The notes under the pieces were generated by a model. That model made no database searches. It was given only the letters and a program-made list of their open reading frames with translations, and was not told where the DNA came from. A program made the position numbers and the translations under genes. DNA of 8,177 bases. Origin: Gammaproteobacteria bacterium (GTDB taxonomy: Bacteria > Pseudomonadota > Gammaproteobacteria > Pseudomonadales > Azotimanducaceae). The stretch is from assembly GCA_027293665.1 (NCBI GenBank), contig JAPUFN010000182.1:1-8177 (forward strand). Direction: 5' to 3'. Below are positions 1 through 5,676 of this stretch, piece by piece. Every line of letters starts with the position of its first letter. Position 1 is the stretch's first letter.

Positions 1-48
1 GCCAGCTTGCAGACTGAATAGCCGACACGGCCAATTCGCTGGGGGAAA

Positions 49-85
49 CATGATCCTGGGCTGAGCCCATTCTCGTTGGATCATG
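49..85. promoter_or_regulatory. Nested inverted repeat upstream of the isomerase-hydrolase genes
   Basis: An 8-base perfect inverted repeat, CATGATCC (49-56) and GGATCATG (78-85), encloses a second one, TGGGC (57-61) and GCCCA (65-69), with a 3-base loop. It lies 25 bases before the ATG of the StyC-like gene. It could be an operator for a dimeric regulator, a leader hairpin, or the end of an upstream transcript, although the T-run after the inner hairpin is poor. I found no convincing -35/-10 pair in bases 1-110. Bases 1-21 read as six sense codons then TAG in frame 1, which may be the tail of an upstream gene but is too short to call. Confidence 0.4.
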
Positions 86-110
86 GCGCGGAAACACAAG
101 AGAGAAAAAA

Positions 111-587
111 ATGGAACGATTACAACGAATCATGCTCGCGAATGGACTGCTCGTCATTCTGGTGGCGATGCTTGCCGGTTTCATGCTGATGTTTTCACTG
201 CTCGGAGGTCTCGAAATCTGGCCGTCGAATATCGTGCCGATTCCGGTCTACGGCACCAGCGAAGGCTGGGTGCGAGCGCATTCAGGTGGCACGATGAATG
301 GCCTGCTGGTAATCGCGATCGCACTGTCACTGCCGAAGCTGAGCTTGAGCCCTTTGCTGCAAAAGTTGACCGCCTATGGTTTCATTTATGTTGCGTGGTC
401 GTTCACGGTCTTTTATTGGTTGGGCAACGCTGCTGGTAATCGGGCACTAACCATCGGTGACAACCCGCTGGGCGAATCGGACATCTTCGGGATTCTTGGT
501 TTTCTTCCCGGGTTGCCAAGTGTAATCATTGTCGTAGTTTTACTAGCAGTGGCGACGAAAGGCGTATTGGCATCCAACGAAGAATGA
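111..587 (+). CDS. Styrene-oxide-isomerase (StyC)-like integral membrane protein
   Basis: This 158-residue protein has about four hydrophobic helices (roughly residues 10-33, 61-78, 86-105 and 125-152). It matches remembered StyC sequences along its whole length: LGGLEIWP near 31-38, the block GTSEGWVRAHSGG at 48-60, N63, FY at 101-102 and NRALTIG near 109-115. StyC isomerises styrene oxide to phenylacetaldehyde in the inner membrane using ferric heme b. The His that binds heme in StyC (RAHS) corresponds to H57, and StyC Asn64 and Tyr103 correspond to N63 and Y102. StyC Asp95 corresponds to V94, so the substrate may differ. ATG 111 follows the Shine-Dalgarno-like GAGAG at 100-104. StyC proteins are about 169 residues, so this one is complete. 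The epoxide hydrolase gene begins 26 bases downstream, which supports an epoxide substrate. The family call is fairly firm; the reaction and substrate are inferred. Confidence 0.75.
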   Translation: MERLQRIMLANGLLVILVAMLAGFMLMFSLLGGLEIWPSNIVPIPVYGTSEGWVRAHSGGTMNGLLVIAIALSLPKLSLSPLLQKLTAYGFIYVAWSFTVFYWLGNAAGNRALTIGDNPLGESDIFGILGFLPGLPSVIIVVVLLAVATKGVLASNEE

Positions 588-613
588 TCCTCACCAACAA
601 CAAGAGAGTAGAC

Positions 614-1747
614 ATGACGAGCAAGCGGTCGATGGAAAGAACTCAAATGCAGATTACCTGGCTGACTATAGCGCTCGCCGTGATGCTCACTGCAGGCTGC
701 GGAGGCTCCGACACAGCATCTGATAAGACGCAATTCACCACTGAATCGCAGGCAAATACGACGATGGAGGATTCACCGGTGGCTGGTGTGACATTCAGAT
801 TCATCGACACGAACGGCATTCGAATGCGCATTGCAGAAATGGGAGACGAGGGTCCACTCGTGTTGCTGGCCCATGGCTGGCCGGAGTCCTGGTATTCCTG
901 GCGGCACCAGATTCCGGCTCTCGCCGAAGCCGGCTATCGAGTCGTGGTGCCGGAGATGCGCGGCTACGGCGAAACCGATGCGCCTGCGCAGGTGGCCGAC
1001 TACGACATTGTGCAGCTCGCCGCCGATATGGTCGGCGTGTTGGATGCGTTGGGTGAAGAGAAAGCCACGATCGTCGGCCACGATTGGGGTGCGGTCGTCG
1101 CGGCCAGCACCGTGCTGCAATATCCGGATCGATTCTCGAGCCTCGTGCTGATGAGCGTGCCGCACCGCGGACGATCTGCGAGCTCACCCATGGCGGCCAT
1201 GCAGGCGCGGGTTGGCGACAACTTCTTCTATATTCTGTATCACAACGAGCCAGGAGGCGTTGCTGATGCAGAGTATGACAACGATCCTCGGGGACTCCTC
1301 AGCAGACTGTATCTATCACCGGATTCGCCCCGCGAAGCGCCGCAGATCACCGATCCAAAGCGCTCTGCCGGCGGTTGGATTCCGCGTCTCGGCACGCCGA
1401 AGGGGTTACCGGACTGGCTGACCCAGGACGATCTCGATTTTTATGTTGCGCAGTTCGAACAATCAGGATTCCGCGGTGGCGTGAATTACTACCGCAACTT
1501 CCAGCGCAACTGGGAGATTACGGAACATCTCGCTGCTGCAAAGATTGAGGTGCCTGCGCTGTTCATTGCCGGGGAAAAAGATGTGGTGATTGGTGGCGCT
1601 ACGGCTGCGATGCTCAAAGGAGTGATGGACCCTGTGATGACCGATCTGCGTGGCATAGTCATCGTGCCGGAAGTGGGTCACTGGATTCAGCAGGAAGATC
1701 CGGCTGCAACCAATGAGGCGTTACTGAGTTTCCTCAAGGCTCTGTAG
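614..1747 (+). CDS. Epoxide hydrolase-like alpha/beta-hydrolase, predicted lipoprotein
   Basis: From ATG 614 this is a 377-residue protein. Residues 1-28 form a signal peptide ending in a lipobox (LTAGC, Cys29), followed by a Ser/Thr/Gly-rich linker to about 55. Thr at position -3 of the lipobox is slightly unusual. The rest is an alpha/beta-hydrolase with epoxide hydrolase hallmarks: HGWP at 87-90 (oxyanion hole), RGYG at 116-119, GHDWG at 155-159 with nucleophile D157, lid tyrosines near Y206/Y209 and Y292/Y293, acid D323 in GEKD and H356 in VGHW. The D/D/H triad plus lid tyrosines favours epoxide hydrolase over esterase or haloalkane dehalogenase, opening epoxides to diols. Export with lipid anchoring, with Gly at +2, predicts the outer membrane facing the periplasm. 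ATG 614 is preferred over 584 because GAGAG (604-608) sits 5 bases before it and the signal peptide then has normal length. It is probably co-transcribed with the StyC-like gene. Confidence 0.85.
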   Translation: MTSKRSMERTQMQITWLTIALAVMLTAGCGGSDTASDKTQFTTESQANTTMEDSPVAGVTFRFIDTNGIRMRIAEMGDEGPLVLLAHGWPESWYSWRHQIPALAEAGYRVVVPEMRGYGETDAPAQVADYDIVQLAADMVGVLDALGEEKATIVGHDWGAVVAASTVLQYPDRFSSLVLMSVPHRGRSASSPMAAMQARVGDNFFYILYHNEPGGVADAEYDNDPRGLLSRLYLSPDSPREAPQITDPKRSAGGWIPRLGTPKGLPDWLTQDDLDFYVAQFEQSGFRGGVNYYRNFQRNWEITEHLAAAKIEVPALFIAGEKDVVIGGATAAMLKGVMDPVMTDLRGIVIVPEVGHWIQQEDPAATNEALLSFLKAL

Positions 1748-1772
1748 TCAGTTATTGAGGAACTCTGAGTTC

Positions 1773-2480
1773 GTGAGCGATGATCTAACACTCCTCCGCG
1801 CTGTCGACATCACTGATGCACAAGACCTGCCAGCCGGCGGCTTTTCAGCCTGGCTTCGACGCACTCGCAGTGATCTGAGCGAGCAGAAAGGTGCTGACGT
1901 ACCCTGCGGCGAATGCAATGCATGCTGTCACTCATCTTATTTCATACACATCGGACCCGATGAGACCCAGACCCTCGCGCTGATCCCCGAAGAACTCCTG
2001 TTTGCAGCACCCGGTCAAGCCGAAGGCGTCGTCCTGCTGGGCTATGGTGAAGATGGCCAATGCCCGATGCTGGTCGACGAGAGGTGCTCAATTTACGAAC
2101 ATCGACCACAGACGTGTCGCAACTACGACTGCCGGATATTTCCTGCAGCCGGGATTGCCGCGGCAGAAGACGACAAAGCGCTAATCACTCAACGCACACG
2201 GCGCTGGAAGTTCAGCTACCCCAGCGCTGATGACCGCACAGAGCATGCAGCGGTGCAAGCCGCCGCACGGTTTTTGCAAGAACGCGCAGAATACGTCGCA
2301 GATGAAGTACCAAACAATGCGATCCAGTTGGCCATTCTTGCAATCAAGGTTTCCGGCGTGTTTCTGCAGATCCACGAGGCACACGAGAAATCCGGCACGG
2401 CCCCCTCAGATCTTGATGTTGGCCGAAGGATAGCAAAGGCCATGGCCGAAATGGCAGGCTCAGTTGTGGCGGCGGAATAA
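1773..2480 (+). CDS. YkgJ-family CxxCxxCC metal/iron-sulfur cluster-binding protein
   Basis: From GTG 1773 this is a 235-residue soluble protein. It carries the exact CxxCxxCC signature at C45, C48, C51 and C52, then C97, C105, C115 and C120, the last two in a CRNYDC context. This is the pattern of the UPF0153/YkgJ family (Pfam CxxCxxCC), thought to bind a zinc or iron-sulfur cluster; its role is mostly unknown. The C-terminal 100 residues are mainly helical and Ala-rich, without a motif I recognise. GTG 1773 is chosen because GAGG at 1757-1760 lies upstream of it; TTG 1755 would add six residues but has no ribosome-binding site. It begins 25 bases after the hydrolase stop, so it may belong to the same transcript, though a role in epoxide chemistry is unproven. 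The family call is solid and the function unknown. Confidence 0.8.
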   Translation: MSDDLTLLRAVDITDAQDLPAGGFSAWLRRTRSDLSEQKGADVPCGECNACCHSSYFIHIGPDETQTLALIPEELLFAAPGQAEGVVLLGYGEDGQCPMLVDERCSIYEHRPQTCRNYDCRIFPAAGIAAAEDDKALITQRTRRWKFSYPSADDRTEHAAVQAAARFLQERAEYVADEVPNNAIQLAILAIKVSGVFLQIHEAHEKSGTAPSDLDVGRRIAKAMAEMAGSVVAAE

Positions 2481-2549
2481 GGTGTCAGAGAAAATCGGAA
2501 TATTAATAATCGCGGCCTAGATCAGGAAACTTGCGAGGCACTACAGCTG

Positions 2550-2669
2550 ATGATCTCCGACTACCCGCGATATCCCCTGGACAACCAGACACGCTACATC
2601 GAATCGATGGACGACATTTCCAGCATCGATCACTTTCTGACGTCGCTCGCAGACGCCGCAAAACCATGA
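2550..2669 (+). CDS. Possible small ORF or gene remnant, 39 residues
   Basis: ATG 2550 opens a 39-codon frame ending in TGA at 2667-2669, with GAGG at 2535-2538 about 11 bases before it. The peptide (beginning MISDYPRYPLDN, ending LADAAKP) has protein-like composition. The same frame stays open from the TAA of the YkgJ-type gene (2478-2480), giving 62 sense codons in all, but with no standard start codon before 2550. I do not recognise it. It may be a small protein, a decayed 3' gene fragment or chance. The rest of the 2481-2745 gap holds only the palindromic element at 2689-2739. Confidence 0.2.
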   Translation: MISDYPRYPLDNQTRYIESMDDISSIDHFLTSLADAAKP

Positions 2670-2688
2670 GCCCGCAGCAAGCATCCTG

Positions 2689-2739
2689 GTACCGGTTGTT
2701 AGCCTTTAGCCTTTTCCACTGACCGCAGGATTTCGGTAC
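2689..2739. repeat. Interspersed palindromic element, copy 1 (incomplete)
   Basis: Bases 2689-2719 match 4501-4531 at 28 of 31 positions, including TTAGCCTTTAG at 2699-2709. The element has perfect inverted ends, GTACCG (2689-2694) and CGGTAC (2734-2739). The right-hand core arm present in the second copy (AAAGGCTAAAGGCTAA) is absent, so this looks like a shortened copy. It sits between the convergent YkgJ-type and racemase-family genes. It resembles REP- or MITE-type elements; the family is not one I can name. Confidence 0.65.
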
Positions 2740-2745
2740 AAGTTC

Positions 2746-3432
2746 TTAGCCGTCTAGACTGGCCTCACCAGCAAGCAGCGCCAGAGCCTGGATGTGAACC
2801 TCGGCACTATCAATGACTTCGAAGCCAGGAGTCGCATCGGAGAACGCTAAAAACAGGTCCGTGCCCGCCAACAGCACGGCTTCTGCGCCCTGCTCAGAAC
2901 AGAGCTCAGCGCCGGCAGAGAAAAAAAGCTCGCGCTGCCTCTGGTCACATTGTTGCGCAGCAGCCATTGCGAAATACTCCTCACCGACCCGTTTGAGATC
3001 AGCGCCCTGCGGCAAGACGACATCGAATTCTGCCAGTGTTCCGTACAGGCTGGATTCCATCGCAGTTACCGAACCTAAGAGCCCAATTCGACGCAACCCC
3101 CTGCGATTGAGTTCGTCGCTTATCGTCGCAAGGGCATCGACAAGAGGCAACGGCGAGATCACCTCGAGCTCGCGAATGCAGAAGTGTCCTGCGATCGAGG
3201 TGACCGCCGCGATTTCGGCACCGGCGGCGGCGAGTTGGTCCAGATGGCGGCAAAAAATCTGAGCCTGCCGGACAGGCTCCTCTACAGCCAGATTGGCTCT
3301 CAGTGTATTCATATCGGCATGTGCGATCGTAAGTTCCATGGGAGACGACATGGATGATCCAGCGCTAATCAGGCCGCGATAATAGAACTCAGTGGCCGCA
3401 GGCCCGATGCCCCCAATTAAGCCGATGTGCAT
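2746..3432 (-). CDS. Aspartate/glutamate racemase family protein lacking both catalytic cysteines
   Basis: This 228-residue cytosolic protein resembles the non-PLP Asp/Glu racemase family (YgeA-like). It starts MHIGLIGGIGP, as members do, and keeps AGAE (70-73), IGLLGS (116-121), SEQGAEAV (179-186) and a C-terminal AEVH (210-213, conserved His213). In active racemases two Cys act as acid and base, in CNT and GCTE contexts. By my alignment these are T78 and G190. Only the nearby H83 and C85 remain. A two-cysteine racemisation is therefore unlikely; it may be a binding protein or use other chemistry. ATG 3432 gives the normal N-terminus; reading further upstream would run through the tRNA and SRP RNA genes. 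An AAAGAG stretch just before the ATG can serve as ribosome-binding site. Only 18 bases separate it from the tRNA-Ser 3' end, so it is probably on the same transcript. Confidence 0.8.
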   Translation of the reverse strand: MHIGLIGGIGPAATEFYYRGLISAGSSMSSPMELTIAHADMNTLRANLAVEEPVRQAQIFCRHLDQLAAAGAEIAAVTSIAGHFCIRELEVISPLPLVDALATISDELNRRGLRRIGLLGSVTAMESSLYGTLAEFDVVLPQGADLKRVGEEYFAMAAAQQCDQRQRELFFSAGAELCSEQGAEAVLLAGTDLFLAFSDATPGFEVIDSAEVHIQALALLAGEASLDG

Positions 3433-3448
3433 AAGTGCTCTTTTTAGA

Positions 3449-3538
<90 letters not shown>

Positions 3539-3546
3539 GTTGTACT

Positions 3547-3662
3547 GGTGGCAACCCAATCCAGCCGCACCTCAGCACACGAGTCCGCTGCTACCGTTGC
3601 TCCCTTCCGGGCCTGGCGGAGTTCACAACCTGCCGTTGCGAGGGGACCAGAAAGGGTCACCA
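3547..3662 (-). ncRNA. ffs: Signal recognition particle 4.5S RNA
   Basis: The minus strand matches the bacterial small SRP RNA. The conserved domain IV core CAGGCCCGGAAGGGAGCA runs from 3615 to 3598, with the GGAA tetraloop at 3608-3605, followed by the asymmetric-loop region. Upstream CCTCGCAACGG and downstream CTCGTGTGC resemble the E. coli 4.5S flanks. The ends GGTGACCC (near 3661) and GGGTTGCCACC (ending near 3547) pair as the closing helix. At about 115 bases it is the Gram-negative form without an Alu domain. It binds Ffh to target membrane proteins co-translationally. The exact ends are estimates from the terminal pairing. Confidence 0.93.
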
Positions 3663-3674
3663 TTGAGGGCGCGT

Positions 3675-3703
3675 ATGCTAGCGAAATTGACCAGGGAAGT
3701 GTA
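3675..3703 (-). promoter_or_regulatory. Candidate promoter of the SRP RNA-tRNA-racemase unit
   Basis: On the minus strand, TACACT (3703-3698) and TAGCAT (3680-3675) are 17 bases apart and sit just upstream of the SRP RNA 5' end. The -35 match is weak (3 of 6) and the -10 moderate (4 of 6). The following GC-rich stretch, CGCGCCC, resembles discriminators of stringently controlled stable-RNA promoters. It was read by eye. Confidence 0.35.
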
Positions 3704-3745
3704 GCGAGCGTTCGCCGGTCTATGGCTGAGTCCGGCTCCTTGCGC

Positions 3746-3758
3746 TAGAGTCGCTCTA
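3746..3758. promoter_or_regulatory. Short perfect palindrome, possible -10/operator of the acyltransferase gene
   Basis: TAGAG-TCG-CTCTA is a perfect 5-base inverted repeat lying 21 bases before GTG 3779. Its left half, TAGAGT, could be a -10 box (4 of 6), but there is no good -35 at 16-18 bases. It sits in the divergent gap between the SRP RNA and the acyltransferase gene. The evidence is weak. Confidence 0.22.
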
Positions 3759-3778
3759 CCCCGCCATCTGGTAGCCCA

Positions 3779-4501
3779 GTGCGAAAAGATCACCGGCCTT
3801 ATCGGGCCAAGATTCTGCACCGTCAACTCGAACGAGCTTACGTTGCGCACTTCATCAAGCCGCAGCTCGATGCACTCGGGCCGGAATACCAGATCATGCA
3901 ACCCCGGCATCTGAAGATCCATGGCGAGAACATCCGTATCGGCCGCAGCGTGCACATCGTGACTGCTGCCGATCGCAGAGTTTCACTGACCACCTGGCAG
4001 TTCCATGGGCATCGCGGGCGCATCGATATCGGCGACTACTGCCTGATATGTCCTGGCGTACGCGTGGACTCTGCCTCTGGCGTAGAGATCGGCAACAACT
4101 CAATGCTGGCAGCAGCGGTTTACATCACAGACGCTGACTGGCATGACATCTACGATCGCACGCTGCAGATTGGCACGACCTCTCCGGTCCGACTCGGTGA
4201 CAATGTCTGGATCGGTGACAGCAGCATCGTCTGCAAAGGTGTAAACATTGGCGACAACAGTGTGATCGGCGCAGGCAGCGTGGTGACCCGTGACATCCCG
4301 GCAAACGTCATTGCCGCTGGTAATCCGGCCAAGATCATCCGCGAACTGGATGCGACGATCCCGTTGCGTCGCCGTGAAGATTTACTTGCAGACGCGGACT
4401 CACTCAAGCGGCAAATTGACGAGCTCGAGCGCTACATGCATGGCGGCAACAGCTGGTGGGAGTGGTTGAAAAGCATCGTGCGACCGGGACCGAACAGCTA
4501 G
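3779..4501 (+). CDS. Hexapeptide-repeat (left-handed beta-helix) O-acyltransferase
   Basis: This 240-residue protein has isoleucine-patch hexapeptide repeats from about 52 to 175 (for example IRIGRS, IDIGDY, VEIGNN, VRLGDN, VNIGDN and SVIGAG). It closes with SVVTRDIPANVIAAGNPAKIIREL-type sequence near 167-190, typical of the LacA/Maa/NodL/WbbJ acetyltransferases. These trimeric enzymes usually transfer acetyl from acetyl-CoA to a sugar hydroxyl. H122 in DADWHD is the likely catalytic His. The N-terminal 45 residues are basic, and the C-terminal tail (200-240) is charged, probably helical, with a Trp-rich SWWEWL segment. GTG 3779 is the only standard start between the in-frame TAG at 3746 and the conserved domain, but it has no clear ribosome-binding site, so M40 (3896) is an alternative. 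No glycan genes adjoin, so the acceptor is unknown; lipopolysaccharide, exopolysaccharide or a small sugar are possible. Confidence 0.8.
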   Translation: MRKDHRPYRAKILHRQLERAYVAHFIKPQLDALGPEYQIMQPRHLKIHGENIRIGRSVHIVTAADRRVSLTTWQFHGHRGRIDIGDYCLICPGVRVDSASGVEIGNNSMLAAAVYITDADWHDIYDRTLQIGTTSPVRLGDNVWIGDSSIVCKGVNIGDNSVIGAGSVVTRDIPANVIAAGNPAKIIRELDATIPLRRREDLLADADSLKRQIDELERYMHGGNSWWEWLKSIVRPGPNS

Positions 4502-4566
4502 TACCGGGTATTAGCCTTTAGTCTTTTCCACGCTTTGCCGAAAGGCTAAAGGCTAACGAACGGCAC
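4501..4566. repeat. Interspersed palindromic element, copy 2 (complete)
   Basis: The element is a 66-base imperfect palindrome. The core arms TTAGCCTTTAGTCTTT (4511-4526) and AAAGGCTAAAGGCTAA (4541-4556) pair at all 16 positions with one T-G wobble, around a 14-base loop. Outer ends GTACCG (4501-4506) and CGGCAC (4561-4566) pair at five of six positions. It fills the gap between the acyltransferase and queF stop codons exactly, touching both. It could act as a bidirectional terminator, but the stem is AT-rich and no T-run follows. Its left half recurs at 2689-2719. Confidence 0.75.
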
Positions 4567-5399
4567 TACTGGCGGGGGAGCCGTAGCGCGGGGGCTTGCT
4601 CGTCGACGTTCGATCGATACGGATTGATATCGATGCCACCGCGACGCAGAAAATAGCCCGCCACTGACAGCTGTTCCGGCCGGCACTTTTCCAACAGATC
4701 GACAAATATCTGCTCCACCGTATCTTCATGGAAACCCTGGTGGGAGCGATACGAAATCAGATAGCGCAGAAGTCCTTTTCTGAATATGGGTCTTCCCAGA
4801 TATTGGATCACCAGGGTGGCAAAGTCGGGCTGCGAAGTGACCGGACACAAACTTCTGAAAAGATTCGTGTGCAGTGTTTCTTTAACCGCGCGCTCCTCAC
4901 CATCTTCAAGTAAGAGTAGCTGAGGCGCGCGTTCGTAAGACTCAACCTCGACACTGAGTCCATCGAGGCAGGTTCCGGGCAAACGGTCGACTTGTTCGGG
5001 TATCTGATCCAGTTCCAGCAGGTTAACCATCACGGGTGCCCGAAAGACAAGTGCAAGATCCGAATTCAAGGTACTCAGGATATCCGCTTTGTTAGAAAAA
5101 CGGGACATCGCGAACGAATTGAGATAGAGCTTCAGAGACTTGCTCTCAACCATGCAGTGTGAACTGCATGGCACGTTGATCCGCACGGCTGCGACCTGGG
5201 GTTTGCCAGCGGAATCGAGCCAGGTGAACTCAAAAGCATTCCACACGTCTTCCCCACCAAATGGCAGGGTTCCAGTCAATCCCATTGACTCACGCGACTC
5301 CGCTCGCTCGATGGAATACAACAGCGACGGGGTATAGGTGTCGATGTACTGCGTCGGTTTGCCCGGGGCAACCTCAGACGAGTTCAAATTCCTTCTCAC
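4566..5399 (-). CDS. queF: NADPH-dependent 7-cyano-7-deazaguanine reductase (long-form QueF)
   Basis: QueF reduces preQ0 to preQ1 with NADPH, a step of queuosine biosynthesis for tRNA wobble position 34. This 277-residue protein aligns end to end with E. coli QueF (282 residues). It has GKPTQY and DTYTPSLL near the N-terminus, the QueF signature ESKSLKLYLNSF at 85-96, the SLCPVTSQPD block with catalytic C185 and D192 (E. coli C190 and D197), FHEDTVE, and the C-terminal RRGGIDINPYRS. It is the two-domain (unimodular) form common in gammaproteobacteria. GTG 5399 is chosen because GAGG lies 6 bases before it and a good promoter ends just upstream; ATG 5444 would fall inside the -35 box. There is no other queuosine gene in the window. 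Convergent with the acyltransferase gene and divergent from the symporter gene. Confidence 0.95.
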   Translation of the reverse strand: MRRNLNSSEVAPGKPTQYIDTYTPSLLYSIERAESRESMGLTGTLPFGGEDVWNAFEFTWLDSAGKPQVAAVRINVPCSSHCMVESKSLKLYLNSFAMSRFSNKADILSTLNSDLALVFRAPVMVNLLELDQIPEQVDRLPGTCLDGLSVEVESYERAPQLLLLEDGEERAVKETLHTNLFRSLCPVTSQPDFATLVIQYLGRPIFRKGLLRYLISYRSHQGFHEDTVEQIFVDLLEKCRPEQLSVAGYFLRRGGIDINPYRSNVDEQAPALRLPRQ

Positions 5400-5415
5400 A
5401 CAAAACCTCAAGCGA

Positions 5416-5444
5416 ACTACAACCAACGAGCCACACCAAGTCAA
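5416..5444 (-). promoter_or_regulatory. Candidate sigma-70 promoter of queF
   Basis: On the minus strand, TTGACT (5444-5439, 5 of 6) and TGTAGT (5421-5416, 4 of 6) are separated by exactly 17 bases. Transcription would start near 5409, at the GAGG ribosome-binding site, giving a leader of only about 10 bases before GTG 5399. This leaves no room for a preQ1 riboswitch downstream of this start. Confidence 0.5.
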
Positions 5445-5543
5445 CAGGCCACTCGACAGGCGATGTTAAATTCAGGTCGAAAGCACCACTAAGGCACCTA
5501 AATTGACACCCAGCGCTGCTGCGTACCCGACCTTTCGCATCAA

Positions 5544-5618
5544 TGCGCGTGTCGGCACTGAGCGCTGCGCGTGCCCGTACCAGGCAGATGCGCGTGCGCA
5601 CACCAAGGTGCGCGCGTG
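5544..5618. repeat. Four TGCGCGTG-type boxes at 22/23/22-base spacing (iteron-like array)
   Basis: TGCGCGTG occurs at 5544-5551, 5566-5573 and 5589-5596, and CGCGCGTG (one change) at 5611-5618. The starts are 22, 23 and 22 bases apart, close to two helical turns. The first three units also share a weaker downstream pattern, RYACYRRG at unit positions 12-19. Boxes 3 and 4 form a 12-base-pair hairpin (5590-5601 with 5608-5619, two wobbles, loop ACCAAG). The array ends 13 bases before the candidate symporter -35 box, where an activator or repressor array could sit. The remaining 5445-5543 stretch shows a lone TTGACA at 5503-5508 without a good -10. Confidence 0.6.
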
Positions 5619-5630
5619 CCGAAAAAAGCG

Positions 5631-5659
5631 TTTACTGGGCAGCACCCGATCCTGATACG
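5631..5659 (+). promoter_or_regulatory. Candidate promoter of the symporter gene
   Basis: TTTACT (5631-5636, 4 of 6) and GATACG (5654-5659, 3 of 6) are 17 bases apart. The predicted start near 5666 leaves a leader of about 11 bases, overlapping the GGAAA ribosome-binding site at 5665-5669. The weak -10 would suit an activator-dependent promoter, consistent with the repeat array just upstream. It was read by eye. Confidence 0.35.
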
Positions 5660-5676
5660 CGCACGGAAACGACGCA

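Noticed and set aside
773..1187. Minus-strand ORFs inside the epoxide hydrolase gene
   Set aside because: Arg/His-rich antisense shadows of a clearly coding plus-strand frame.
2531..2722. 63-residue plus-strand ORF
   Set aside because: Arg/His-rich translation with no protein character, overlapping the palindromic element. The alternative frame at 2550-2669 looks more protein-like.
4511..4556. Hairpin read as a standard intrinsic terminator
   Set aside because: The stem is AT-rich and lacks a following T-run on either strand. It is kept as a repeat element with possible terminator function.
5400..5444. queF start at ATG 5444
   Set aside because: The ATG falls inside the -35 box. The extra 15 residues have no counterpart in E. 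coli QueF, and GTG 5399 has a GAGG at good spacing.
5544..5618. Repeat array read as a CRISPR
   Set aside because: The repeats are 8 bases with about 14-base gaps, far too short for CRISPR repeats and spacers, and there are no cas genes.
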